Below, one piece after another: positions 36,109 through 44,218 of a stretch of 64,000 bases of DNA. The stretch comes from Actinoplanes lobatus. GTDB lineage: Bacteria; Actinomycetota; Actinomycetes; Mycobacteriales; Micromonosporaceae. A program made the position numbers and the translations under genes. Numbering within the stretch: position 1 is the first letter of the stretch; each line of letters starts with the position of its first letter. The notes beneath the pieces were generated by a model. That model searched no databases, was not told where the DNA came from, and saw only the letters and a program-made list of their open reading frames with translations. The stretch is from assembly GCF_014205215.1 (NCBI RefSeq), contig NZ_JACHNC010000001.1, positions 191,001 through 255,000 on the forward strand, in the 5' to 3' direction.

Positions 36109-36341
36109 ACAATGAAACCGAGAGGCCGCGGTTGAGGGGCTGGCTCGCCATGTCCCTGGGCTTGGTCGCGATCGTGCTGGGTGGGGTCTGGACTCTCCAG
36201 GGACTGGATGTGCTGCCCTACAGCGCGATGAGCGGCCAGACGGTGTGGGCAGCCATCGGCGGTGGCCTGATCATCGCCGGGCTCCTGCTGATCGCCGTCG
36301 GGATGCGCCGGCGGTCCAGCGCGCAGAAGCCCGTGCAGTAA
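36102..36341 (+). CDS. small two-helix membrane protein
   Basis: 79 residues with two hydrophobic helices: LAMSLGLVAIVLGGVWTLQG and AIGGGLIIAGLLLIAVGM, separated by a short loop, with a basic C-terminus. Small proteins of this type are widespread in Actinobacteria and have no known function. The start overlaps the aldo/keto reductase end (ATG; GTG one codon later is an alternative), so the two are translationally coupled. Confidence 0.8.
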   Translation: MVNNETERPRLRGWLAMSLGLVAIVLGGVWTLQGLDVLPYSAMSGQTVWAAIGGGLIIAGLLLIAVGMRRRSSAQKPVQ

Positions 36342-36356
36342 TGCGGTGACGAAAGA

Positions 36357-36387
36357 GGCCCCGCAACCTCGGGGAGGGTGCGGGGCC
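36357..36387. terminator. hairpin between convergent genes
   Basis: GGCCCCGCA pairs with TGCGGGGCC around a 13-base loop, 15 bases after the small membrane protein. A second stem, GCCGGTC/GACCGGC, lies at 36424-36441 just after the csp stop. Together they probably end both transcripts. Confidence 0.65.
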
Positions 36388-36449
36388 ACGGTCGGGCCGG
36401 CCTCCGCCAGGCGGCCGGCGAGCCGGTCTCACGACCGGCGGATTAGTCT

Positions 36450-36653
36450 CTAGAGCGGGCGAACCTGCTCCGCCTGCGGGCCCTTCTGGCCCTGGGCGAT
36501 CTCGAACTCCACCCGCTGGTTCTCTTCCAGAGTGCGGTAGCCGCTCGTCTGGATGGCCGAGAAGTGGACGAACACGTCAGCACCCCCGCCGTCGACGGTG
36601 ATGAAGCCGAAGCCCTTGTCTGCGTTGAACCACTTCACGGTTCCTTGCGCCAT
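36450..36653 (-). CDS. cold-shock domain protein (CspA family)
   Basis: 67-residue single OB-fold RNA chaperone. RNP1 KGFGFITV near 15-22 and RNP2 VFVHFSAI near 28-35 are intact, framed by [17 protein letters not shown] and the late [13 protein letters not shown] with AAGGAG 9 bases upstream. The protein binds single-stranded RNA and DNA in the cytoplasm. The long upstream gap fits the long structured leaders typical of csp genes. Confidence 0.97.
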   Translation of the reverse strand: MAQGTVKWFNADKGFGFITVDGGGADVFVHFSAIQTSGYRTLEENQRVEFEIAQGQKGPQAEQVRPL

Positions 36654-37006
36654 GCTGAACTCTCCTTCTGAAAATGCCGGCCCGCCCAACCGCGGCAGCG
36701 CGGGGCCGATGACCGTTTTCGAGCAGCGGTACCGCGAGGCGGCCCTTTCAGAGGACGTCCCATCCGCCCGACCTCGTGAACCTGCGACCCACCCGGGATG
36801 GGGCCGAAGTCCCGCGGTCAGGCGGAAGCTTGCGAACCACGTACGCAAAAACTGGCCACACTGTACCCGAAAATCGGCCGGTAAAGCTCCCCCTGGTAAG
36901 AATCCAATAATGGGTGACCGATATGGAAAAGGCCCCCCACTTCTTCCCGTCGAAGCGGGAACGAACCGGGGGACCGGGCAAGACTCCTGTCTATACAGAA
37001 GATGAT
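36654..37006 (-). other. csp leader and promoter region, no gene seen
   Basis: 353 bases without a convincing gene. For the minus strand it supplies the csp leader. A possible -10 is TACAGT (complement around 36856-36861) with AT-rich DNA upstream, implying a leader of about 200 bases. GAAGCGGG/CCCGCTTC-like short repeats occur near 36950. I see no riboswitch consensus. Confidence 0.4.
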
Positions 37007-37279
37007 CTAGTCGGGCCAGGTTCCGGTGAGTTTCTCGGTGCCGATCGCGCCGCCACGGTGGACCGCCGCCTTCACCACCGCGAAGATCGCGCCCTGCAAC
37101 GCGGCGGCCGCGAGGATCTCGCCCCAGCCACGATCCGGGTCGCCGGCGTCCGGGGCGTCGTCGTCACCGGAGACTATTTTCCAGGCCTCCTTGAAGAGAA
37201 GACCGGCCAGCGCTCCGGCCGCGACACCCAGCGCCACGTTCACCGGTTTGAGAGCGACTTTCCTCAGCCTGCCCGCCAT
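37007..37279 (-). CDS. DUF4235 membrane protein
   Basis: 90 residues with hydrophobic segments [21 protein letters not shown] and [18 protein letters not shown], and the RKVALKP-type start of DUF4235. Function unknown. The ATG overlaps the stop of the DUF3618 gene (TGATG), so translation is coupled. It is the last of a three-gene membrane operon found in many actinomycetes. Confidence 0.82.
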   Translation of the reverse strand: MAGRLRKVALKPVNVALGVAAGALAGLLFKEAWKIVSGDDDAPDAGDPDRGWGEILAAAALQGAIFAVVKAAVHRGGAIGTEKLTGTWPD

Positions 37280-37611
37280 CAGCGCCTCCCCCGGACGATC
37301 AGCACGATTCCGGCTATCGCGGCTAATCCGGCGATTGTCAGTGCGGCCGGCCACGGGTTCGCGCGTACTCGGGAACCGGCGCGATATGCGAGATCGCGCT
37401 TATCGGCCTCCCGGATCCGGTGGGCCATCATGGTCGCCCGGGACCGCACCCGCTCCGTCGTCTCCACGACCTGCTCGCGAGCTCGGGCCTTCACGTCCGC
37501 GCGGGCGGCCAGCGCCTGCACCGTCTCACCGAGGTCGGATCGGGTCTGCCTGATCTCCTCCCGTAGCGCCACCAGATCCGGCTTCGCTGCGGAACCGTTG
37601 ATTTCGCTCAT
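37279..37611 (-). CDS. DUF3618 membrane protein
   Basis: 110 residues. N-terminal LREEIRQTRSDLGETVQALA is the DUF3618 signature (E-I-x-x-T-R-x-x-L-x-x-T-x-x-A-L). A coiled, charged middle leads to a C-terminal helix AALTIAGLAAIAGIVLIV with a basic end. Function unknown. The start overlaps the holin-X-like gene by 4 bases. Confidence 0.86.
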   Translation of the reverse strand: MSEINGSAAKPDLVALREEIRQTRSDLGETVQALAARADVKARAREQVVETTERVRSRATMMAHRIREADKRDLAYRAGSRVRANPWPAALTIAGLAAIAGIVLIVRGRR

Positions 37612-38069
37612 GGCTTCCCCGCCCCTCCGGGTTCACTGGCAAAGACAGGGTCGGGCATGATCTCCCTCCCACGCTCCTTGACCGCGTTCTTCACTTCGTC
37701 GACATCGGCCTTGACACTCTCGATCGCGGCCAGAGGTTCCGGCGGAACAGCCCGGTTGATCTGCTTGCGGCCCAGCAGCGCGAGCACACCGGCGACCGCG
37801 AAGAGCACCACGGAGACGATCAGCGCGGCCAGCCAGAGCGGCAGGACCAGGTCCAGTGCGATGACCGAGGTCGCGATCAAGGCGCCCACGCCGTACCCGG
37901 CCAGCACACCCGCGCCGCCGAACAGGCCGGCGCCGATCCCGGCGTGCTTGCCCTTCTCCGCCAGTTCCGCCTTGGCCAGTGTCAGCTCGTCCCGGACCAG
38001 GCGGCTGAGCTGTTCACTGGCCCGTTGAACCAGTTCCGCGGTGGAGTGCTCGGTGAGCGACCGGGTCAT
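37608..38069 (-). CDS. actinobacterial holin-X / phage-holin superfamily III membrane protein
   Basis: 153 residues. The N-terminus TAELVQRASEQLSRLVRDEL then TLAKAELAEKGKHAGIGAG is typical of Holin-X proteins, followed by two helices (VLAGYGVGALIATSVIAL and WLAALIVSVVLFAVAGVLAL). Despite the name these are usually chromosomal genes and not part of prophages. First in the holin-X / DUF3618 / DUF4235 operon; a role in envelope stress is a guess from this conserved grouping. Confidence 0.87.
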   Translation of the reverse strand: MTRSLTEHSTAELVQRASEQLSRLVRDELTLAKAELAEKGKHAGIGAGLFGGAGVLAGYGVGALIATSVIALDLVLPLWLAALIVSVVLFAVAGVLALLGRKQINRAVPPEPLAAIESVKADVDEVKNAVKERGREIMPDPVFASEPGGAGKP

Positions 38070-38161
38070 CGCGTCCCCCCTTCATCCCGTTTGTGAGCGG
38101 TGTATGCCCTCGTCCCCGCCCCCTCAATCCTTGCCGCCCGGGGCAACCGGGACCGGACGGT

Positions 38162-39331
38162 TCAATACTTCCGCTCCGGAGCAACCGGCACCGGCCCGCC
38201 GAACACCAACCCGCGGATGTCGCCGTCCAGCCCACCGCTGAACACCCGGGCCGCGTCGGACGACGGGCCCGGACCGGAGTGACTGCCCACCCAGGTGGGC
38301 TCGGGCGCCACCGACTCCACCTCGGCGCGCACCCGCGGCAGCGCCTCCCGCTGATGCTGCCAGATCCAGCCGACCAGCCGCTCCCGGACCAGACAGCGCA
38401 GGTCCCAGAGAGCGGCCGCGTCATTGGCGCTGACCAGCGCGCGCAGCCGGACCCGGCCGTCGATCGCCTCGGTCACCTGGAGCACGCAAACCCGGCCGTC
38501 CCACAGGTCGCTGCCCTTGCAGACCCGCTGCAACGCGCCCCGGACCGACTCGACGGGGATGGCCCAGTCCACGTCGATCTCGGCCGTGCCGAGCACCGCC
38601 GACCCGGTACGCGTCCAGTTCTGGAACGGTTTGGTGGTGAAGTACGAGGTGGGCATGATCAGCCGGCGGTCGTCCCAGATCTGCACCACCACGTAGGTGA
38701 GGGTGATCTCCTCGATCCGGCCCCACTCCTGCTCCACCACGACCACGTCGTCGACCCGGATCGCGTCGCTGAACGCCAGTTGCAGGCCGGCGAACATGTT
38801 GCCCAGGGTGCTCTGCGCCGCCAGCGCCGCCACCACGCTGATCACCCCGGCCGAGGCCAGCAGGCTGGCGCCGAGCGCCCGGACGTCCGGGAAGGTCATC
38901 AGCATGATGCCGATGGTCAGCACCACGATGCCGGCCACGGTCACCCGGCGCAGCATCACCACCTGGGTCTTGATCCGCCGGCGCTTGCGGTTGTCCGGCA
39001 CGTCGGTGCGCCATCGGGCCAGCGCCATGTCCTCCAGCACCAGCAGCGTGGCGCCGACCAGCCAGGCGATCGCGCCGATGCAGAACAGCACGAGCACGTG
39101 CATCACGCCGGAGCGGCCGGGGAAGTCGCCGGCCCAGATCCGGACCGACTGCTGCACCGTCAGCAGCGTAACGGTGATCAGTAACGGCCGGTGCAGCTTC
39201 CGCGCCAGATCGGCGGCGAGCGGGGACTTCCGGCCGAGCCGCACCATCACCCGGTGCGCGATCTCGACGAGCAGGAGCGCCACGGCCGCCGCCCCCATGA
39301 CGGCCAATAGGACGGTCCTCTCACTGGTCAC
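38162..39331 (-). CDS. MscS-type mechanosensitive channel
   Basis: 389 residues. Four N-terminal helices lead to the MscS pore region ASLLASAGVISVVAALAAQS then LGNMFAGLQLAFSDAIRVDD, followed by the beta domain VVEQEWGRIEEITLTYVVVQ and PTSYFTTKPFQNWTR. The C-terminus carries a variable 60-residue tail. It probably releases solutes on hypo-osmotic shock. I chose the GTG with GGAGG 8 bases upstream; a GTG five codons earlier lacks a ribosome site. Confidence 0.9.
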   Translation of the reverse strand: MTSERTVLLAVMGAAAVALLLVEIAHRVMVRLGRKSPLAADLARKLHRPLLITVTLLTVQQSVRIWAGDFPGRSGVMHVLVLFCIGAIAWLVGATLLVLEDMALARWRTDVPDNRKRRRIKTQVVMLRRVTVAGIVVLTIGIMLMTFPDVRALGASLLASAGVISVVAALAAQSTLGNMFAGLQLAFSDAIRVDDVVVVEQEWGRIEEITLTYVVVQIWDDRRLIMPTSYFTTKPFQNWTRTGSAVLGTAEIDVDWAIPVESVRGALQRVCKGSDLWDGRVCVLQVTEAIDGRVRLRALVSANDAAALWDLRCLVRERLVGWIWQHQREALPRVRAEVESVAPEPTWVGSHSGPGPSSDAARVFSGGLDGDIRGLVFGGPVPVAPERKY

Positions 39332-39439
39332 TGGTATCGCCTCCACGGAGGTGAAGCCTTGCCCCCTCCGGGTGCGGGCACACCGATGGCGGCGGATGTC
39401 GGAGATAGCTCACATCCGCCCGCCACTCACGGTCTAGAG

Positions 39440-40267
39440 TCAGATTTTTCGGTAGCGTGCCTGCGCCACGCAGTAGACGCCGAAGGCCGCGATGCCAGCG
39501 GCGATCAGGGCCAGCAGCCACACACCCCAGGAGTACCCAGCCAGCGTCTTGAGCGCCGCGTCCAGGCCACGGGCCTTGTCCGGGTCGTAGTTGACGGCGG
39601 CGGTGACGAAGAGCAGACCGGCGATCGCGTACGCCGTACCCTTGGCCATGTAGCCGGCGACGCCGAGGCGGATGATCGGCTGGCGGGTGCCGGCCGGCAT
39701 CTGCTGGGTGTTGAGGTGCTTCACGAACTTGCGCTTGTAGCCGTAGATCGCCATGCCGGCGCCGACGCCGAGGACCACCAGCCCGGCCAGCGCGACCAGC
39801 CAGCGGCCGCCGTCGGCGGACATCAGCCCGGCGCTCCGGCTCTGGTAGTTGTCACCCATCGAGGCGTTCGCGCCCTGCACGATCTTGACGGCCATCCAGG
39901 CGAGGTACGCGTACAGGACGGCCCGAACGCCGGAGAGCACCCGCTCGGCCATCGCGGTGCGATCCCGCGGGCCGCTCTCACCGACGGTCGCCTCGAAGGC
40001 CTGCCAGATCGCCATGGCGGCCAGGCCGACGGCGATGACGATCAGCAGCGTCTTGCCGAACGACTGCCCGGCGATGGCCTGGAGGGCTCCGGACTGGTCG
40101 CTGTCCTGACCGGAGCCGCCACCGAGGGCCACCTGCAACGCGATCCACGCGAACAGCAGGTGGATGACGCCGTACCCGATGAAGCCGCCCCGGGCCAGGA
40201 ACTCCAGGGGCTTGCTCTCGGCGGCCCGTGACGCGGTGTGTTTGACGTTCGAGGCTGTGGAGGACAT
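39440..40267 (-). CDS. DUF1206 six-helix membrane protein
   Basis: 275 residues made of three repeated two-helix units: LARGGFIGYGVIHLLFAWIA, then LSGVRAVLYAYLAWMAVKI, then LGVAGYMAKGTAYAIAGLLF. Each begins with a G-Y/L-x-x-x-G pattern typical of DUF1206. Function unknown. ATG start. It is in the same direction as MscS, 108 bases apart, with a short spacer that shows nothing else. Confidence 0.88.
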   Translation of the reverse strand: MSSTASNVKHTASRAAESKPLEFLARGGFIGYGVIHLLFAWIALQVALGGGSGQDSDQSGALQAIAGQSFGKTLLIVIAVGLAAMAIWQAFEATVGESGPRDRTAMAERVLSGVRAVLYAYLAWMAVKIVQGANASMGDNYQSRSAGLMSADGGRWLVALAGLVVLGVGAGMAIYGYKRKFVKHLNTQQMPAGTRQPIIRLGVAGYMAKGTAYAIAGLLFVTAAVNYDPDKARGLDAALKTLAGYSWGVWLLALIAAGIAAFGVYCVAQARYRKI

Positions 40268-40311
40268 GCCCCCCCATGTGACCGAACGCGACGATCGTCA
40301 AACGTGATGCG

Positions 40312-40638
40312 TCAGCGCGACACTTCCACCTTGATCTCGTCCTGCGTCACGCTCGAGAGGCTGAAGGTCAGACCGCCGGCCTCGACCGCCTGCTGCCCCT
40401 TGGTGAGCTGGATCTGCTCACCGGCGACGTCGAGGGTCACGGTGTCCTCGTCGGCGGAGACGAACTTCGCCTCGACGCCGAGCACCTCGACGCCGGCGTT
40501 GGTCTCCCGGGCGATGGTCACGGTGCACTGGTCGAGGCCGCAGCTCACGTCGTCACCGCACCCGGTGAGCAGCGCGAGGCCGAGAGCGGCCGAGGCGAGT
40601 GCGGCGACGATGCGGCGGCGGGGCTCAGAGATCAACAC
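40312..40638 (-). CDS. small lipoprotein
   Basis: 108 residues. Signal peptide with RRR and a hydrophobic core, ending in lipobox LLTGC at about residues 23-27. The mature part is acidic and beta-rich, with two more Cys (SCGLDQC) that could form a disulfide, and repeated T/V strands. No named family recognised. Starts at GTG directly after GGAAGG, or at TTG one codon later with better spacing. It lies between GH3 and DUF1206 genes on one strand and may be co-transcribed with the GH3 gene. Confidence 0.75.
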   Translation of the reverse strand: MLISEPRRRIVAALASAALGLALLTGCGDDVSCGLDQCTVTIARETNAGVEVLGVEAKFVSADEDTVTLDVAGEQIQLTKGQQAVEAGGLTFSLSSVTQDEIKVEVSR

Positions 40639-40691
40639 CCTTCCAACGGTACGCGGAGCGGGCAACCGCGTGCCCGGCCGGGTGACCGCCC

Positions 40692-42254
40692 TCAGGCGGC
40701 GACCGGCTGGGGAGAGGGGACGTCGAGGCCGGCGATCAGTTCGGCGGCGGCGCGGCCCAGCGCCCGGGTCGCGCCGTGGGTGGCGATGTGGACGCCGCCG
40801 GTCACCGTGACCGGGATGCCCATCTCGACGACGATCGCGTCCGGGCGGACCGCCAGCACCCGGCTCAGCGTGCCGGCGATCCACGGGTGCCGGTGCACGT
40901 CCCGGACCACCAGCACGAGCGGGCGCCCGCCGGCGCCGGCCAGCACCGGGGCCGCCGGGTCGGCCAGCGGCTCCAGGTCGTCGGCGGTGAACCGGACCGA
41001 CGTGGTGCCGGGCAGCAGCTCGGCGAGCGGCTCGCCGAGGCCCCACGGCGTCTCGCTGCCGATCGCGATGTTGCGGGCCGGCGCGAACTCGACCACGTGC
41101 GGGACCCCGGTCACCGGCAGCTCGGGGCCACCGTCGGCGACGGTCACCCGGACCGCGCGGCGGGCGGCCTCGAACCCGACCGTCGAACCGAGGACGGCCA
41201 CCTCGTTGCCGGCCGCGGCGTCCGCGACCGCCCGGGCGCCGGTGGCGATCTGGGCGCGGGTGGTCCACGAGCCGAGGGCACGGACCCGGCGTACCGCGTC
41301 GCGCAGTCGCTCCTCGGACAGCTCGCCGGAGCGCACCGCCGCGACGATCGCGTCCCGCAACCGGATCGCGATCTGCTCGTCGGCGTGCTCGCCGCCCACG
41401 CAGACCGCGTCCGCGCCGGCGGCCAGCGCCCGGACGATGGCGCCCTCCAGCCCGTAGCGGCGGCGCACGCCCTGCATCTCGATGGCGTCGGTGACGATCA
41501 GGCCGTCGAAGCCGAACTCCTCGCGCAGCAGGCCGGTCAGGATGCGCGGGCTGAGCGTGGCGGGCAGCTCGGTGTCGTACGCCGGGACGAGCAGGTGCCC
41601 GGTCATCACCGCCTTGGCGCCGGCCGCGATCGCCGCCCGGAACGGGACCAGCTCGCAGGCGACGAGCTCGGCCGCGGTGCGGTCGATGACCGGGAGATCG
41701 TGGTGCGAGTCGACGGCGGTGTCGCCGTGACCCGGGAAGTGCTTGGCGCACCCGGCCACCCCGGACTCCTGGAGCCCGCGGACGAAGGCGGCGGTGTGCC
41801 GGGCCACCAGGTGCGGTTCGGCGCCGAATGCCCGTACCCCGATGACCGGGTTCTTGGGGTTGCTGTTGACGTCGGCGTCCGGGGCGTAGTCCAGGGTGAT
41901 GCCGGCGTCGGCCAACTCGCGGCCGAGATCGCGGGCGACGGCCTCGGTGAGATCGGCGTCGTCGATCGCGCCGAGCGCCAGATTGCCGGGCCGGGAGCTG
42001 CCGAGCCGCGACTCGAACCGGGTGACGTCACCGGCCTCCTCGTCGATGGCCACGATCACATCCGGGTACTCGGCACGCAGCTGAGCCGTCAGCGCGGCCA
42101 CCTGTCCGGGTGACTCCACGTTGCGTGCGAAGAGTGCCACTCCCCCGAGGCCGGCGCCGAGCCACCGGCGGACCCAGTCCGGGGCGGTCGTACCGACGAA
42201 ACCCGGCTGTAGCACTGCGGCCGCCAACTCCGGCAATTCGCCGTGAATGGACAT
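40692..42254 (-). CDS. glycoside hydrolase family 3 (beta-N-acetylhexosaminidase, NagZ-like)
   Basis: 520 residues. GH3 barrel with the NagZ motif AKHFPGHGDTAVDSHHDLP near 169-187 (acid/base His) and nucleophile Asp in GFDGLIVTDAIEMQGV. VAIDEEAGDVTRFESR is typical of the group. A C-terminal (alpha/beta)6 domain extends it beyond short E. coli NagZ. It probably releases GlcNAc from muropeptides or chitin-derived sugars. No signal peptide is visible, so it may be cytoplasmic. ATG with GGAGG 11 bases upstream. Confidence 0.9.
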   Translation of the reverse strand: MSIHGELPELAAAVLQPGFVGTTAPDWVRRWLGAGLGGVALFARNVESPGQVAALTAQLRAEYPDVIVAIDEEAGDVTRFESRLGSSRPGNLALGAIDDADLTEAVARDLGRELADAGITLDYAPDADVNSNPKNPVIGVRAFGAEPHLVARHTAAFVRGLQESGVAGCAKHFPGHGDTAVDSHHDLPVIDRTAAELVACELVPFRAAIAAGAKAVMTGHLLVPAYDTELPATLSPRILTGLLREEFGFDGLIVTDAIEMQGVRRRYGLEGAIVRALAAGADAVCVGGEHADEQIAIRLRDAIVAAVRSGELSEERLRDAVRRVRALGSWTTRAQIATGARAVADAAAGNEVAVLGSTVGFEAARRAVRVTVADGGPELPVTGVPHVVEFAPARNIAIGSETPWGLGEPLAELLPGTTSVRFTADDLEPLADPAAPVLAGAGGRPLVLVVRDVHRHPWIAGTLSRVLAVRPDAIVVEMGIPVTVTGGVHIATHGATRALGRAAAELIAGLDVPSPQPVAA

Positions 42255-42372
42255 GAGCCCCCGTACCTCCGATACTTTCGCTCCCCGTCGGGGACCTATG
42301 TTCACACCCCTCGCGGACTTTAGTCAACAAACCTTTCTATTTCCTGTGGCTCCCGATCAGTAGGATGTGCAC

Positions 42373-42498
42373 GTGCTCACTACCGTCGCGGCGACCGGTG
42401 TCGACTGGTCCGAGGTGCACGCCGTCCGACTCCTCGGCATCGCGGGCGCGGTGCTCTTCCTGCTCTGGGCGATCCGCCGCATGTTCGGCGGCAAATAG
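42373..42498 (+). CDS. 41-residue membrane peptide
   Basis: GTG start with AGGA upstream, giving VLTTVAATGVDWSEVHAVRL then one helix LLGIAGAVLFLLWAIRRMFG and a GGK end. The hydrophobic and charge pattern and good ribosome site make it a believable gene. No family name known to me. It sits 18 bases before recQ and probably shares its promoter, which lies in the AT-rich TTAGTCAACAAACCTTTCTA at 42322-42341. Confidence 0.6.
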   Translation: MLTTVAATGVDWSEVHAVRLLGIAGAVLFLLWAIRRMFGGK

Positions 42499-42516
42499 GG
42501 GTACCGGGGCGGCCAT

Positions 42517-44154
42517 ATGAGACTCCCCATCTACGGGCCACGCCTGCGCCGCGTGGCCCGCACCCAGTTCGGCTGGCCCCGGCTGCGGCCCGGCCAGTTC
42601 AAGCCGATGCGCGCCGTGCTCCGCCGTAGGGACGCCCTCGTGGTGCTCCCGACCGGCGCCGGCAAGTCGGCCATCTACCAGATCCCGGCCGTGCTGCTGC
42701 CCGGGCCGACCGTGGTGATCTCCCCACTGCTCGCCCTCCAGCAGGACCAGATCGCCGCCCTCAACGAACGCGGCGATCCCAGGATCCGCGCCGTCCGGGT
42801 CAGCTCCGCGGAGACCCCGAAGGAGCGGCGCGAGGCCGTCGAGGCGATCCGCCGCGGCGAGGCCGAGTTCCTCTTCATCACACCCGAACAGCTCAGCGAC
42901 CCGGACCGGCTGGCCGAGGTGCGCTCCCTCGGACCCGGCCTGGTCGCCGTCGACGAGGCGCACTGCATCTCCGCCTGGGGCCACGACTTCCGGCCCGACT
43001 ACCTGGCCCTCGGCGACATGATCGAACAGCTCGGCCGGCCGCCGGTCCTGGCGCTCACCGCCACCGCGTCGCCGCCGGTCCGCGAGGACATCATCACCCG
43101 GCTGCACCTGCGTAGACCCGAGATCCACGTGTCCGGACTGGACCGGCGCAACCTGTTCCTCGAAGTCGCGTACTGCCCCGACGACGCGTACCGGTGGCGC
43201 CGCCTCACCACCATGCTCGACGAGGAGCAGCGGCCCGGCATCATCTACGTGGCCACCCGGCGGGCCGCCGAGGAACTCGCCGAACGCCTCACCACGTCCG
43301 GCTACCCGGCCACCTTCTACCACGGCGGGATGGCCGCCGGCGTCCGCGAACAGCGGCACACCGACTTCTCCGACGACAAGGTCGACATCATGGTGGCGAC
43401 CTCGGCGTTCGGCATGGGCATCGACAAACCCAACATCCGCTGGGTCGCGCACGTCGCCCTGCCCGGCTCCCCGGACAGCTACTTCCAGGAGATCGGCCGC
43501 GCCGGCCGCGACGGCGAACCGGCCCGTGCCCTGCTGCTCTGGCGCTCCGAGGACGAGGCCATCCAGCGCTTCTTCCAGGGCGGCTCCCCCGACCCCGGCG
43601 AACTGCGCGACCTGGCCGGCGCACTGCACAAAGGACCGATCGGCAAGACCGCGCTGCAGAAGGCCACCGGGCTCGGCCCCCGCAAGCTCGGCCAATACCT
43701 CAACCTGCTGGAACAGGTCGGCGCCGTACAGACCGTCGCGGGACACAAACTGTCGGTCCCGGCCCGTGCGCCACTCCCGGCCGCGGCGGCCGAGGCCGCA
43801 TCATCGGCGTACGAACGTCAGCAGGCGGTCGTCAGGTCCCGGACCGACATGATGCGCGGCTTCGCCCAGTCCCGGCAGTGCCGAACCGAGACGCTGCTGG
43901 CCTACTTCGGCGAGGACCTCCGCAAACCGTGCGGCCACTGCGACAACTGCGCCGACGGCATCGCCCACGAGATCGCCGCCGCCGAACCGGAGGGCCCGTT
44001 CCCGGTCCACAGCCGGGTCCACCACGACGAGTGGGGCGCCGGCATGGTGATGAACTACGAGGAGGACCGGATGACGGTCCTCTTCGACTCGGTCGGCTAC
44101 AAGACCCTCTCCGTCCCGGTGGTGGTTCAGCAACGGTTACTGGTCAGTGAGTGA
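42517..44154 (+). CDS. recQ: RecQ-family ATP-dependent DNA helicase
   Basis: 3'-5' superfamily 2 helicase, 545 residues. Motif I LPTGAGKSAIYQIPA near 44-58, DEAH in VDEAHCISAWGHDF near 146-159, motif III ALTATASPPVRED, motifs V and VI in TSAFGMGIDKPNIRWVAH and YFQEIGRAGRDGE. The zinc-binding Cys cluster QCRT...PCGHCDNC near 454-477 follows. There is no HRDC domain; a short C-terminal beta domain (VHHDEWGAGMVMNYEEDRMT) replaces it, as in many actinobacterial RecQ proteins. Confidence 0.94.
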   Translation: MRLPIYGPRLRRVARTQFGWPRLRPGQFKPMRAVLRRRDALVVLPTGAGKSAIYQIPAVLLPGPTVVISPLLALQQDQIAALNERGDPRIRAVRVSSAETPKERREAVEAIRRGEAEFLFITPEQLSDPDRLAEVRSLGPGLVAVDEAHCISAWGHDFRPDYLALGDMIEQLGRPPVLALTATASPPVREDIITRLHLRRPEIHVSGLDRRNLFLEVAYCPDDAYRWRRLTTMLDEEQRPGIIYVATRRAAEELAERLTTSGYPATFYHGGMAAGVREQRHTDFSDDKVDIMVATSAFGMGIDKPNIRWVAHVALPGSPDSYFQEIGRAGRDGEPARALLLWRSEDEAIQRFFQGGSPDPGELRDLAGALHKGPIGKTALQKATGLGPRKLGQYLNLLEQVGAVQTVAGHKLSVPARAPLPAAAAEAASSAYERQQAVVRSRTDMMRGFAQSRQCRTETLLAYFGEDLRKPCGHCDNCADGIAHEIAAAEPEGPFPVHSRVHHDEWGAGMVMNYEEDRMTVLFDSVGYKTLSVPVVVQQRLLVSE

Positions 44155-44218
44155 CCGGTTGCAGCGATCCGGACGTTCCTCCTGGACGATGGGCCGTCGT
44201 CGGCGGATACCGCCCGCG

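Noticed and set aside
37608..38069. Prophage remnant because of the holin-like gene
   Set aside because: Holin-X genes with DUF3618 and DUF4235 are ordinary actinobacterial chromosomal neighbours; no integrase, capsid or lysin gene is present.
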